DNA of 64,000 bases from Halosolutus gelatinilyticus (GCF_023028105.1 NZ_CP095491.1:3410001-3474000); one strand, 5' to 3'; shown: positions 20,828 through 30,098, numbered from the stretch's first letter. Notes: generated by a model from the sequence alone, not told the origin. Numbers and translations are program-made.

Positions 20828-20937
20828 AGCCCGGCGTTCGAACCCCGATCCTATGGGTGTTTTCGTTGGCGTCCGATCGGCCGGGCGAATCGCGACCGTC
20901 CGCCGACGATCGATCGCCGCGTCGGCCGTCGTCCGAG

Positions 20938-21171
20938 CTACCGCGCGTACAGCGTCGACGTGACCAACGACGGGAGGTGGACGCCGTCGTCCGGCGTCAC
21001 CGCCAGATAGGGACGATCGACGGGCCCGAACACGTCGACGACGCGGCCGACCCCGTCGAGCGACTCGTCGAGGACCATCGTGCCGATTTCGTCGCTCGCG
21101 TCCTCGCCGTCGTCCGCCCGCAGGATCGCCAACCCCTGTGCGGTGCGGACGACCTGTCCGACCCGGCGCAT
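20938..21171 (-). CDS. gar1: H/ACA RNA-protein complex component Gar1
   Basis: A 77-residue beta-barrel protein. The pattern [20 protein letters not shown] ... IGTMVLDESLDGVGRVVDVFGPVDRPYLAV is the archaeal Gar1/Naf1 core, which binds Cbf5 in pseudouridylation complexes. Its ATG overlaps the stop of srp19 by one base (TGATG), so the two are translationally coupled. The combination srp19-gar1 is common in Euryarchaeota. Confidence 0.92.
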   Translation of the reverse strand: MRRVGQVVRTAQGLAILRADDGEDASDEIGTMVLDESLDGVGRVVDVFGPVDRPYLAVTPDDGVHLPSLVTSTLYAR

Positions 21172-21452
21172 CAGTCTCGCATCGCGACGACGTACGCCGC
21201 GACGGCTTGCACGAGGTCGTTCTTCGTCGAGTCGTCGGCCCCGCGAACGACGACCCGGCCCCGATCGGCCCAGTGCTCGCGCGAGTAGGCCTTGTCTCGC
21301 TCGATCGTGGCGTCGTACCCGATCTGCTGGACGGCCTTCGCGATCTCGTCGACCGTCGGCTCTTCGACCGCGAGGTCCTGCGATACCCGTCGCCCCTCGG
21401 CCCGCGAGAGGGCCGCATCGAGGTAGGCGGGCCAGATGACGTTCTCGACCAT
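21171..21452 (-). CDS. srp19: signal recognition particle 19 kDa protein
   Basis: A 93-residue SRP19 that binds helices 6 and 8 of 7S RNA and prepares it for SRP54. The N-terminus [20 protein letters not shown] and [20 protein letters not shown] are conserved family signatures. The start at 21452 is chosen for this N-terminus; the 13-residue upstream extension is not conserved-looking. It is followed without gap by gar1. Confidence 0.95.
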   Translation of the reverse strand: MVENVIWPAYLDAALSRAEGRRVSQDLAVEEPTVDEIAKAVQQIGYDATIERDKAYSREHWADRGRVVVRGADDSTKNDLVQAVAAYVVAMRD

Positions 21453-21559
21453 GCGGTCACCTCGGTGGGCCTGCGGGTAAACACTTTTCAAAACTGTCGC
21501 GTCACCCCGTGGGCGGCGACTCGCTCACGAGGCGATAGATCCGCCCGAACGACGGGCCG

Positions 21560-22696
21560 TTACGGTCGTCGCGAGACCGCGCCGACGACCGCGAGCAGCG
21601 CGGCGACGGCCGCGGGAGCGCCGAGTCCGGGGATCGAATCGTTCGCCTCGGCGCCCGCGTCGGTCTCGTCGTCTGCGTCGGACGCGCCGGATTCGTTGCC
21701 GTCGTCGGATGTCCCGGATCCGTCGGCGTCCTCGATCGCAGCCTCGGCCTCCTCGTACGCGTCGGGGTGTACCTGCTGAACGATCTCCTCGATGGCCTGG
21801 ACCACGAGGGGCCCGGGCTGATTCATGAAGTTGGCGTCGACGGCGACGAACTGCTCGTTCTCGTACGCGGTCGTCCCCATCGCCGCCTCGCCGACCGGCG
21901 GCTCCTCGAAGGAGTCCCCGTAGATGATCCACTCGGGATCTTCCTCGACGACGACCTCGTCGCTGATCTCGGCCCAGCCCTGGATTCCGGCTTCCGCACC
22001 GAGGTTCTCGACGCCGGCGGTCGTCAGGATCTCGTGCTGGAACGTCGCTTCGCCGGCGGTGTAGCCGCCGCCCATCGCGTAGAGCGCGAGCGGACGCTCC
22101 ACGTTCGCGGTCGCCTCCTCGATGATCCCGAGGCGCTCGTCCATCCAGTCGAGCGTCTCCTGGGCACCCTCGCACTCGCCGACGATCTCGCCGGTCAGCC
22201 TGACGTTCTCGGCGACGCCGTCGAGCGACTCCTCGGTGGGGAAGACGTAGACGGTCAACCCGGCGTCGCGGAGTTGATCGATCACGTCGTCGTCCGCGAC
22301 GTGGCTCGCGGCGAGGACGACGTCGGGATTGCGATCGACGACGTCCTCAGCGACGGGAACGCCGTTGCCGTCCAGCTGGAGGGCGAGGTCCTCGTCGGGG
22401 TTGAGGTACGCGGTGTACTCGTTGACCGGCATGCCGGCGAGCTTCCCCTCGGCGCCGATCTCGAACATGATCTGGGCGTCGCTCGGCTGTAGTACGACGA
22501 CGGACTCGGGTTCCTCCTCGATCGTCACCTGTTGTCCGGTCGCGTCTTCGCCTTCGAACGGGTACTCGCAGGTCGGTCCCTTCTGTGCGATGGTCGTCCG
22601 CTCCGCTGCGTTCGCCTGTCCCGCCGCGACTGCGGTCGGCGCGAACGCGGCTGCCGCAACCAGCACCGCCACGAACGCGATCAGTGATTTTCGCAT
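21560..22696 (-). CDS. btuF: cobalamin ABC transporter binding protein, PGF-CTERM anchored
   Basis: A 378-residue exported binding protein. A Sec signal peptide (about 1-24) precedes a TroA/BtuF fold with VVVLQPSDAQIMFEIGAEGKL and WIIYGDSFEEPPVG. The last 60 residues form an Asp/Glu/Ser stalk and end with an IPGLGAPAAVAALLAVVGAV helix plus Arg, a PGF-CTERM signal for archaeosortase processing and lipid anchoring. It is divergent from btuCD with only 60 nt between starts. Known haloarchaeal btuFCD genes import vitamin B12; other corrinoids are possible. Confidence 0.9.
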   Translation of the reverse strand: MRKSLIAFVAVLVAAAAFAPTAVAAGQANAAERTTIAQKGPTCEYPFEGEDATGQQVTIEEEPESVVVLQPSDAQIMFEIGAEGKLAGMPVNEYTAYLNPDEDLALQLDGNGVPVAEDVVDRNPDVVLAASHVADDDVIDQLRDAGLTVYVFPTEESLDGVAENVRLTGEIVGECEGAQETLDWMDERLGIIEEATANVERPLALYAMGGGYTAGEATFQHEILTTAGVENLGAEAGIQGWAEISDEVVVEEDPEWIIYGDSFEEPPVGEAAMGTTAYENEQFVAVDANFMNQPGPLVVQAIEEIVQQVHPDAYEEAEAAIEDADGSGTSDDGNESGASDADDETDAGAEANDSIPGLGAPAAVAALLAVVGAVSRRP

Positions 22697-22722
22697 CGCT
22701 GGAACACTCGAACGCTCTCCAA

Positions 22723-22732
22723 CAAATATTTG
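22723..22732. promoter_or_regulatory. palindromic TATA element serving both btuF and btuC
   Basis: CAAATATTTG is its own reverse complement. Its centre is 31 nt from the btuF ATG and 30 nt from the btuC GTG, matching leaderless TATA spacing in both directions. No second TATA candidate is present in the 60-nt gap. Confidence 0.6.
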
Positions 22733-22756
22733 CCTACTGCAAGCGAGATTTCAGTC

Positions 22757-23770
22757 GTGTCAGACCGAGGTCGCATCGTCTCGTGGTCGCTCGCGCTGAC
22801 GGGAGTGCTCGTCTGCGTCGTCGTCGCGAGTGCCGCGCTCGGCCCGGTCAGAATCGATCCGGTGACGGTCTCGAAGGCGATCCTGAACCTGGCCAGGATC
22901 GGCACCTACGACGTGTCGACGCCCCACCAGACGATCGTCGCGGACATTCGCCTCCCGCGGATCGCGCTCGCGGCGACGGTCGGCTTCGCCCTCGCGACCG
23001 CCGGCACCGTCATGCAGGGGTTCTTCCGGAATCCGCTCGCCGATCCGTCGATCATCGGCGTCTCGTCGGGCGCCGCGGCTGGCGCCGTCGCGGCGATCGC
23101 GTTCCCCGCGATCGTCCCGTTCGGAAGTCTCCACCTCGCCGCGTTCGTCGGCGCGATCGTGACGGCGTTTCTCGTCTACGGGATCGCGACCGACGGCGGG
23201 CGCACGCCGGTGGCGACGCTGTTGCTCGCCGGTGTCGCCATGCAGGCATTCCTGGGCGCGCTCATCTCGTACATGCTCGTCCACAGCGGCGACAGCCTCC
23301 GACGAGCCGTCGTCTGGATGATGGGCCACCTCAGCAATACCACCTGGAGCGACGTCGGCTTCGCGCTTCCGGTCACGATCGTCGGCACGGTCGTCCTCGG
23401 GGCGTACGCGCGCGACCTGAACGTCCTCCTGCTCGGCGAGGAGGACGCCTACCACCTCGGGGCGGAGGTCGAACGCACCAAGTTCGTCCTGCTCGCGCTC
23501 GCGACCCTCGTCACCGCCGCGGGCGTCGCCGTCGCGGGCGTCATCGGCTTCGTCGGACTCGTCGTCCCGCACGTCATGCGGCTGCTCGTCGGCCCCGATC
23601 ACCGGATCCTCCTGCCGACCAGCGCCCTCGCCGGGGCCTCGTTTCTCGTCCTCGCCGACACGATCGCCCGGGCCGGTCCCGCCGAGGTCCCGGTCGGCAT
23701 CGTCACCGCGTTCGTCGGCGCGCCGTTCTTCCTCTTCCTGCTCGTCCGCCGGGAGGTGCATTCGGTGTGA
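22757..23770 (+). CDS. btuC: cobalamin ABC transporter permease
   Basis: FecCD/BtuC-type permease of 337 residues with about ten helices. Family signatures include FALATAGTVMQGFFRNPLADP and GVSSGAAAGAVAAI, and VGLVVPHVMRLLVGPDHR near the C-terminus (the coupling region for the ATPase). The GTG at 22757 is chosen over a TTG 27 nt upstream because it lies 30 nt from the shared TATA element. The stop overlaps the btuD GTG start (GTGTGA). Confidence 0.92.
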   Translation: MSDRGRIVSWSLALTGVLVCVVVASAALGPVRIDPVTVSKAILNLARIGTYDVSTPHQTIVADIRLPRIALAATVGFALATAGTVMQGFFRNPLADPSIIGVSSGAAAGAVAAIAFPAIVPFGSLHLAAFVGAIVTAFLVYGIATDGGRTPVATLLLAGVAMQAFLGALISYMLVHSGDSLRRAVVWMMGHLSNTTWSDVGFALPVTIVGTVVLGAYARDLNVLLLGEEDAYHLGAEVERTKFVLLALATLVTAAGVAVAGVIGFVGLVVPHVMRLLVGPDHRILLPTSALAGASFLVLADTIARAGPAEVPVGIVTAFVGAPFFLFLLVRREVHSV

Positions 23771-25167
23771 GACCGTTCGATCGATCCGGCCACGACGATC
23801 GCCGCGATCGGCACAATCACAGCGGAGATCGTGACGGCGACGGCCGCCGTGGCGCCGATCACCATCGCAACACCGATCGAGGCGATCCCATCGATCCGGC
23901 GTCGGTTACCGTCGAAAACTGTTCGCTGTCCTTCGACGACCTCCGGGTGCTGGAGGAGCTCTCGCTGACCGTCGAACCCGGCGAGTTCGTCGGCGTTGTC
24001 GGTCCCAACGGGGCGGGAAAGACGACGCTCCTGCGCACGATCAGCGGGGCGATCGAGCCCGACGCGGGGGCGGTGACGATCGGCGGCGTCGACGTCCACG
24101 AGGTCTCCTCGAAGGCTTCGAGCCGGCTGGTGGCGGTCGTCCCGCAGGACACGACGCTCTCGTTTTCGTTTCCCGTCCGCGACGTCGTCGAGATGGGGCG
24201 CCACCCGCACCGATCGCGGTTCTCGTCGCCCGCGCCCGCGGATCGCGCCGCGGTCGAGCGCGCGCTGGAGCGGACGCGCACGACGACCCTCGCGGATCGA
24301 CCGATCGACGAGATCAGCGGCGGGCAGCGCCAGCGGGTCGTCCTGGCCCGCGCCATCGCACAGGAGACGCCGGTGCTGGTGCTCGACGAGCCGACGGCCA
24401 GCCTCGACGTCAACCACCAGATCGAGACCCTCGAGTTGATCCGAGAGCTGGTCGCCGACGGCCGAACCGCGATCGCGGCGATCCACGACCTGGATCTGGC
24501 CGCCCGCTACTGCGATCGGCTGGCGCTGCTCTCGGACAGCACGATCAGTCGGGTCGGGCGGCCGTCGTCGGTGCTCACGCGGGACGCTCTCGCCGACTCG
24601 TTCGACGCGAACGCCGTGGTGACGCCGAACCCGATCACCGGCGCTGAGACCGTGACCGCGCTCGCGACCGGCCGCGTCGCGTCGTCGCTGCCGGATCGAG
24701 CGCACGTGCTGGGATCGGGTGCCGTAGCGGCCGCGGTTCTCGCCCGCCTCGAAGCCGCGGGCGTCGAGACGTCCCTCGGCCCGGTGTCGCGCGGGGACGC
24801 GGCCGCCGAGACGGCCCGATCGCTCGGCGCCACCGCGCTCACGGTCGATCCGTTCGCGCCGCTCTCGGCCGCGGATCGGACCGACGCCGAACGGCTGATC
24901 GAAATCGCCGACGTGACGATCTGTACGGCCCTCGAAGATCAGACCGGGAACGTCCTCGATCGCGTCGACGGATCGGTCCCTCTCGTCGTGGTGAAGACGG
25001 GGCCGTTCTCCGAACGCAACGACGCGCGCGATGGGAGTCGCGCGAAGCGTCCGAGGGACGCGCTCCGCGAGCGGGCGACCGAGACGACGCCGGAGGCGGT
25101 ACTCGACGCCGTCGCGGACGCGGCGGCGAACGGGTCGCAGTCGTCGATCGAGGCGGACGACGACTGA
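23767..25167 (+). CDS. btuD: cobalamin ABC transporter ATP-binding protein with N- and C-terminal extensions
   Basis: A 466-residue ATPase. Walker A GPNGAGKT is at 79-86, signature ISGGQ at 183-187 and Walker B LVLDEP at about 204-209. Two parts are outside the normal BtuD length of about 250 residues: an N-terminal stretch of about 45 residues rich in His, Asp and Arg (HNHSGDRD, ADHHRN), and about 170 C-terminal residues with Rossmann-like strands (HVLGSGAVAAAVLARLEAAG, ...VTICTALEDQTGNVLDRV). The C-terminal extension is known in some haloarchaeal BtuD proteins; the His-rich head may bind metal or simply be a read-through of a weak start. GTG start overlaps btuC by 4 nt. Confidence 0.88.
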   Translation: MRPFDRSGHDDRRDRHNHSGDRDGDGRRGADHHRNTDRGDPIDPASVTVENCSLSFDDLRVLEELSLTVEPGEFVGVVGPNGAGKTTLLRTISGAIEPDAGAVTIGGVDVHEVSSKASSRLVAVVPQDTTLSFSFPVRDVVEMGRHPHRSRFSSPAPADRAAVERALERTRTTTLADRPIDEISGGQRQRVVLARAIAQETPVLVLDEPTASLDVNHQIETLELIRELVADGRTAIAAIHDLDLAARYCDRLALLSDSTISRVGRPSSVLTRDALADSFDANAVVTPNPITGAETVTALATGRVASSLPDRAHVLGSGAVAAAVLARLEAAGVETSLGPVSRGDAAAETARSLGATALTVDPFAPLSAADRTDAERLIEIADVTICTALEDQTGNVLDRVDGSVPLVVVKTGPFSERNDARDGSRAKRPRDALRERATETTPEAVLDAVADAAANGSQSSIEADDD

Positions 25168-25501
25168 TAACGGTCGCATCCCAGCCGACTCCGCACCGAA
25201 CTGCCGGCCGAATCCGCTCGGCCTCGCGTAATCCACTTGTTATCGCCTGAATCCGCTCGTCCCGCTCCCGTACGTCGCTGTGACGTCGTGCTGGACCGAT
25301 CTGCTGCGCTCGTCCGCGGTTCTCCGCCAACGCGTACACCTGCCGACGCGAACGAACGTAATCGTCCGCTACCGAAACGGGAGCGGCGCTAGCGCGCCGT
25401 AGCCGCAGCAGTTCCCCGTCGGATTCGGGCGGCAAACCTCGCTCTGCTGGGCGAAACGAGCGGTCGGGTTTTTCCCCGATCTGTGCATCGATCGAAGCGA
25501 T
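25168..25501. other. 334-bp intergenic region after btuD
   Basis: High-GC, no gene or repeat recognised; it must hold the promoter of the cupredoxin gene. Confidence 0.4.
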
Positions 25502-26029
25502 ATGCCCGGAAATCGATACACCAGACGAACGGCGCTGGAACTCGTCGGAACGGCGGCAGTGATCGACCTCGCGGGCGTGGCGACGGCGCAGAGCGACGAG
25601 AACGGCGAGAGCGGCGAGCAGCTGCCGATCGTCCTCGCCGGTCGAACCGAGTACTGGTACGGCGTCGCTCCGGAGGAGATCGAAGGCGAGGAGAACCCCG
25701 CGTTGAACTTCGAAGAAGGACGGGAGTACGAACTCGTCTGGATCAACGTCGACGGTGCAGAGCACGAATTGATCGTCGAGGACGAGGACGGCGGGGAACT
25801 GGAGGCGTCCGACTCGTCGGAGACGGCGGGAGAGGCCGTGTCGATGTCGTTCGAAGCGAGCGAGAACGCCGCCGAGTACTACTGCGAGTACCATCCCGAA
25901 ACGATGCGCGGCGGCGTCGAGTTCGACGGCGGCTTCGACCTGTCGTCCCACGATCACGCGGAACACGAGCACGAACACGACGGAGCGGGGAACGAAACCG
26001 ACGAGGACGATGGCGACGCCGGGTACTGA
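25502..26029 (+). CDS. exported cupredoxin-domain (blue copper-like) protein
   Basis: A 175-residue protein with a twin-arginine N-terminus (YTRRTALELVG) and an AxA-type cleavage region near residue 29. The mature domain has the type 1 copper ligand order His (AEHELIV), Cys (YYCEYH), His and Met (HPETMRGG), as in halocyanin or plastocyanin. The C-terminus is His/Glu-rich (HDHAEHEHEHD), a plausible metal-binding tail. It probably carries electrons or stores copper outside the membrane; no lipobox is visible. It is monocistronic. Confidence 0.82.
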   Translation: MPGNRYTRRTALELVGTAAVIDLAGVATAQSDENGESGEQLPIVLAGRTEYWYGVAPEEIEGEENPALNFEEGREYELVWINVDGAEHELIVEDEDGGELEASDSSETAGEAVSMSFEASENAAEYYCEYHPETMRGGVEFDGGFDLSSHDHAEHEHEHDGAGNETDEDDGDAGY

Positions 26030-26445
26030 GGAGAACGCGAACCACGGAGCCACGAAAGCGGTCCCGTCGTTGCCTGGGGTCCGGAACGTCGGACTGCGGC
26101 GATCGGTGCCCTCGACGACCGAGCGACGGCGTTCGCGATCGGTCCGTCGCCCGCCGGCCTGTGTCTGAACGGTCAAAGTTGTAATAATTGTGTCAGTCGA
26201 TGCGCCGTCGTGTTTCGGGCAGATATACCATGGAGTGCTATACAGAATCAGGAGCGAACCAGTAGTTGAGACTGGCCTTCTCAATGCACATGGGACGAGC
26301 TACCCGGAGTTCTGTTCAAGACGGTTAGTACTGAAACAGATAGTAGGATGCTGTGTGAGTGTCTCAGTTCGTGAACAGTATCTTGCACCGGCGGCACGTA
26401 GTTTCAGGTACGGTGTGCAAGACGCTCATACTTGACGTCGGGTAG
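26030..26445. other. intergenic entry into a lower-GC island
   Basis: Composition changes at about 26170 from high-GC to about half GC. Short frames occur (for example GTG at 26190 to 26435) but codon use is unlike neighbouring genes and I recognise nothing. Confidence 0.35.
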
Positions 26446-26697
26446 GATACTGCTCGACAGACCATTGCTGAGCGCGTCCCAGATGTGGAGTTCCGGACAA
26501 TTGAGGTGCGGACGAGAAGTGGTGTTCTCCTTGCTGTGCTTTCAGACGTGACTCTCCCATCAGGTGAGCAAAGGGTGAAGTTCCGCTACCGTACAACATT
26601 AATTAGCCCTGCGTTCAGCCATGCTCGGGCGCAAGCGCAGGTGATCTACCGTGCCCTCGAACAATACCAGTTCAATGCTTCCTCCATCGATACGTAG
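26446..26697 (+). pseudogene. 3' remnant of an unrecognised gene
   Basis: An open frame of 83 codons after a TAG at 26443 reads naturally (TIAERVPDVEFRTIEVRTRS, SDVTLPSGEQRVKFRYRTT, ARAQAQVIYRALEQYQF), with codon use lower in G/C than nearby genes. The only start codons lie inside (GTG at 26485), and the protein-like sequence continues upstream of it, so this looks like the end of a decayed or truncated gene. Family not recognised. Confidence 0.4.
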
Positions 26698-26913
26698 AGA
26701 GCGTGTATTCAACACGTGAACTTGGGGTCAATTCGCTGGTGTTCTGGATTGCAGAGAGACGACTCTCGCGGGATCGCGTTCGGCGTAGCAGTCGATTCTC
26801 TTATGATCCGGCATGGAATCCCGAAGGGGAGAACTCAACAGATCGCGGACTGGGGCAGTAATTGATATAGTCCCGCGGAAACCCTTTTTATCTATGGATG
26901 CCATTTCGGTACG

Positions 26914-27129
26914 ATGAACCAGAACCAATCCGTGTGGAAGGGAGTGTTATCTGACCCACAGGTCCAGAACGCTATCATCTGGGCAGTGCTGATTATCGCC
27001 GTTTCGATTGTATCGAACGGATCAGAACACTTCGCACTTGTATTTTTTATCCTCATCGTTGCTGCCGGAATGAGCAGTACCGTCGTGACACAGGCTGTTC
27101 GACGACCAGAAAACAAGGAGAACAAGTAA
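26914..27129 (+). CDS. small two-helix membrane protein
   Basis: A 71-residue protein beginning MNQNQSVWKGVLSDPQVQNA. Two hydrophobic segments are clear (AIIWAVLIIAVSIVS, about 20-34, and FALVFFILIVAAGMSS, about 40-55), followed by a charged tail ENKENK. A TATA-like CTTTTTATC (about 26881-26889) lies about 28 nt upstream. Codon use is lower in GC than neighbours, consistent with acquisition. Function unknown. Confidence 0.6.
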   Translation: MNQNQSVWKGVLSDPQVQNAIIWAVLIIAVSIVSNGSEHFALVFFILIVAAGMSSTVVTQAVRRPENKENK

Positions 27130-27338
27130 TCACTGAGCTGGATTCTGAGAGGTTCCACAGCTATCCACGTGCTATATTTCCGTTGGTAACATCGATAACT
27201 TGGGCATCAACAGCGCTAAATTTCGAAGACTAGACTGAAGATTTCTCGATGCGCGTCGGCGGACCGTCGATCGCAAGGGACGCCGCGGACGGGCGGAACT
27301 GAACGGTTTTTTACCCCTCGGCCACCGAGTGGCCGGCA

Positions 27339-29213
27339 ATGAGTGCCACCGAGTACGACTACGACGAGCTCGGACTCGTCGCCGGGCTGGAGATCCACCA
27401 GCAACTGGACACGGTGACGAAGCTGTTCTGTAACTGTCCGACCGAACTGCGAGAGCCCGAGGCGTCGACGCGCCGGTTCGCGCGCTACCTCCACCCGACC
27501 CGAAGCGAGCTCGGCGAGATCGATCAAGCCGCCCTCGAGGAGAGCAAGGTCGATCGGGAGTTCGAGTACCTCGCGTACGATACCACCTGCCTCGTCGAGG
27601 AGGACGACGAGCCGCCGCATCGACTGGACGACGACGCCCTCGAGACGGCCCTCGAGATCGCCCAGTTGATGAACATGTCCCCCGTCGACCAGGCGCACGT
27701 CATGCGGAAGATCGTCGTCGACGGGTCGAACACCTCGGGCTTCCAGCGATCGACGCTGATCGCCACCGGCGGCGAGATCGAGACGAGCGACGGTGCGGTG
27801 GGCATCGAGGACCTCATGCTGGAAGAGGAGAGCGCGCAGCGCGTCGCCGAGACCGAGGACGGCGTCCGGTACAGCCTCGATCGCCTCGGGATTCCGCTGG
27901 TCGAGATCGGAACGAGTCCGGACATCTCCACGCCCGAACAGGCCCTCGAAGCCGCCGAACGGATCGGCATGCTGCTGCGCTCGACGGGCAAGGTCAAGCG
28001 CGGCCTCGGGACGATCCGACAGGACGTCAACGTCTCGATCGCCGACGGTGCCCGCGTCGAGATCAAGGGCGTCCAGAGCCTCGACGACATCGACGACATC
28101 GTCCGCAACGAGGTCGCCCGTCAGGTCGAACTGGTCGACATCGCCGAGGAGTTGGCCGATCGCGACGCGTCGATCGGCGAGACGCGGGACGTGACCGCGG
28201 TGTTCGACGAGACGGACAGTGGCGTTATCCGGGGTGCGCTCGATTCCGGCGGAGCGGTGGTGGCCGTCCCGCTCTACGGCTTCGACGGCCTCGTCGGCCG
28301 GGAGATCGCCCCCGATCGCCGCCTCGGCACCGAGTTCTCCGATCACGCGAAGCGCCACGGCGCGGGCGGCATCTTCCACACGGACGAACTCCCGGCCTAC
28401 GGCGTAACGGAAGACGAGGTGGCGGGCCTTCGGGATGCAGTGGGGGCCGGTCCCGAGGACGCGGTTGCGATCGTCGCCGACGACGCGACCACGGCGGAAA
28501 CGGCGATCGAAGCCGTCGCCGACCGGGCGACGACCGCGATCGAAGGCGTCCCCGAGGAGACCCGCGGCGCGAACGACGACGGGACGACCCGCTACCTCCG
28601 GCCGCTGCCCGGCGCAGCGCGGATGTACCCCGAGACGGACGTGCCGCCGGTCGAACCGGACCCGAGCGACGTCCCCGAACCCGAACTCCTGACCGAGAAG
28701 GTCGAGCGCTATCAGGACGAGTACGATCTCGACGCGGGACTCGCGGAGCAGGTCGCCTACGGCAAGCGGATGCCGCTGTTCGAGCGCCTCGTCGCCGACG
28801 GCGTCGATCCCACGCTGGCCGCGACTACGCTCGAATCCACGCTGACCGAACTCAGCCGGGACGACGTCCCCGTCGAAAACCTGACCGACGACCGCCTCGT
28901 GGACGTCTTCGCCATGGCCGAGGGCGGCGATCTCGCCAGAGAGGGGATTCCGGACCTGTTGACCGCGCTGGCGACCGATCCCGATCGATCGGCGGAAGCG
29001 GCCGCGGAGGACGCGGGCCTCGGATCCGCCGGCGAGGACGAGGTGCGCGAGACGGTCGTCGAAGTCGTCGAACGGAACGAGGCGCAGGTCGAAGAAGAGG
29101 GGATGCAGGCGTTCTCGGGGCTCATGGGCGAGTGCATGGGTGCTCTCCGCGGGAAAGCGGACGGCGACCTCGTGAGTCGACTCCTTCGCGAAGAGATTCA
29201 GAAGCGCGCCTGA
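27339..29213 (+). CDS. gatE: glutamyl-tRNA(Gln) amidotransferase subunit E
   Basis: The 624-residue GatE, partner of GatD in archaeal transamidation of Glu-tRNA-Gln. The N-terminus (YDELGLVAGLEIHQQLDT, KLFCNCPTELREPE) is the amidotransferase cradle, with cysteines in a zinc-type CNCP segment. A GAD/AspRS-like insertion is at about residues 280-420, and a C-terminal YqeY-like helical domain ends LRGKADGDLVSRLLREEIQK. A T-rich box (TTTTTTACC, about 27305-27313) lies about 28 nt before the ATG, giving a leaderless mRNA. gatD is not in the window. Confidence 0.96.
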   Translation: MSATEYDYDELGLVAGLEIHQQLDTVTKLFCNCPTELREPEASTRRFARYLHPTRSELGEIDQAALEESKVDREFEYLAYDTTCLVEEDDEPPHRLDDDALETALEIAQLMNMSPVDQAHVMRKIVVDGSNTSGFQRSTLIATGGEIETSDGAVGIEDLMLEEESAQRVAETEDGVRYSLDRLGIPLVEIGTSPDISTPEQALEAAERIGMLLRSTGKVKRGLGTIRQDVNVSIADGARVEIKGVQSLDDIDDIVRNEVARQVELVDIAEELADRDASIGETRDVTAVFDETDSGVIRGALDSGGAVVAVPLYGFDGLVGREIAPDRRLGTEFSDHAKRHGAGGIFHTDELPAYGVTEDEVAGLRDAVGAGPEDAVAIVADDATTAETAIEAVADRATTAIEGVPEETRGANDDGTTRYLRPLPGAARMYPETDVPPVEPDPSDVPEPELLTEKVERYQDEYDLDAGLAEQVAYGKRMPLFERLVADGVDPTLAATTLESTLTELSRDDVPVENLTDDRLVDVFAMAEGGDLAREGIPDLLTALATDPDRSAEAAAEDAGLGSAGEDEVRETVVEVVERNEAQVEEEGMQAFSGLMGECMGALRGKADGDLVSRLLREEIQKRA

Positions 29214-29375
29214 CGGCGGTCGATTTTCCGGACGCGATCGACGATTTCGGTGGCAGCGAGAACGCGAACCGAAGCTTCGGTTCGTCGGCGGACCGCGAGG
29301 GGTGTGACACGTCTTGTCGAAAACATTTATCAGTGGAAACGTTGCTCGCTCACCTACCCAGATGGTGATCCCCCA

Positions 29376-30029
29376 ATGAGCCCGCAATCGTCCGACGTGA
29401 CCGTGGTCTGCCACGTGCGCGCGCCCTTGCTCTTCGAACCGATCGACAGCCAGGTCGAAACGCTTCGAGCGTGCGAGATGGAGGGGGCGGTCGACGATCT
29501 CCTGCTTCGCAGTTGGCCCAAGGAGGTTGCGCTCGATGGAACCCCGCACCAGGAGGTGCTCGAAACCTACGAGCGGTTCGCCGAGTGGGCCGATCGGCGG
29601 GGCGTGCGCATCGAACCGCCGTTCCGGAAGCGGACGACCACCTCGCAGGTTACCGGGGAGACGACCGAACTGCTCGTGACGCCGCTGCTGTGTCTGGAAC
29701 TGTACGCAGACGACGAGCTGGTCGGCGTGTTTCCCCACTCGTTGGGCGAGGAGACCTACACGACCGACGACGCGATCGCGAAGCTTCGGACGGGGGAACT
29801 CCCCCGGCCGCTCGCGCCGGAGCGGCCGATCGAAGCGACGGATTCGGACGGCTGTCCGGATTGTGGCGGCTCGCTGGTCGACGGACAGGGCCTGTTCGCC
29901 TGCGGCGACTGCGGATGGGTCGGAACGCTCACCGAGGCGGGAACGTACGCGCCGCACCCACAGGGATCGAAACGGGACGAGGTGCGCCGGCGACTACCCG
30001 TCGAGGGCGAACGCGCCGGACCGCGGTAG
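29376..30029 (+). CDS. conserved haloarchaeal protein with C-terminal zinc ribbon
   Basis: A 217-residue protein starting MSPQSSDVTVVCHVRAP. The N-terminal 140 residues form an alpha/beta region (ETLRACEMEGAVDDLLLRSWPKEV, then ELLVTPLLCLELYADDELVG). A zinc ribbon near residues 160-185 has cysteine pairs CPDC and CGDC (DGCPDCGGSL ... LFACGDCGW). A TATA-like CATTTATC lies about 53 nt upstream, so a short leader is likely. I have seen this arrangement annotated as an HTH-domain protein in haloarchaea, but I cannot confirm a DNA-binding motif. Confidence 0.7.
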   Translation: MSPQSSDVTVVCHVRAPLLFEPIDSQVETLRACEMEGAVDDLLLRSWPKEVALDGTPHQEVLETYERFAEWADRRGVRIEPPFRKRTTTSQVTGETTELLVTPLLCLELYADDELVGVFPHSLGEETYTTDDAIAKLRTGELPRPLAPERPIEATDSDGCPDCGGSLVDGQGLFACGDCGWVGTLTEAGTYAPHPQGSKRDEVRRRLPVEGERAGPR

Positions 30030-30098
30030 CGGCTCCGGAGAGCCGGTCGGAGGTACCCGCTCCGAAGCGACGGCTCGCGAAGAATCGGTCGACCGGAC

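Noticed and set aside
27216-29957. 913-codon open frame on the minus strand opposite gatE
   Set aside because: It mirrors gatE codon structure, has Arg/His/Asp-rich shadow composition and no motif; gatE itself is unmistakable.
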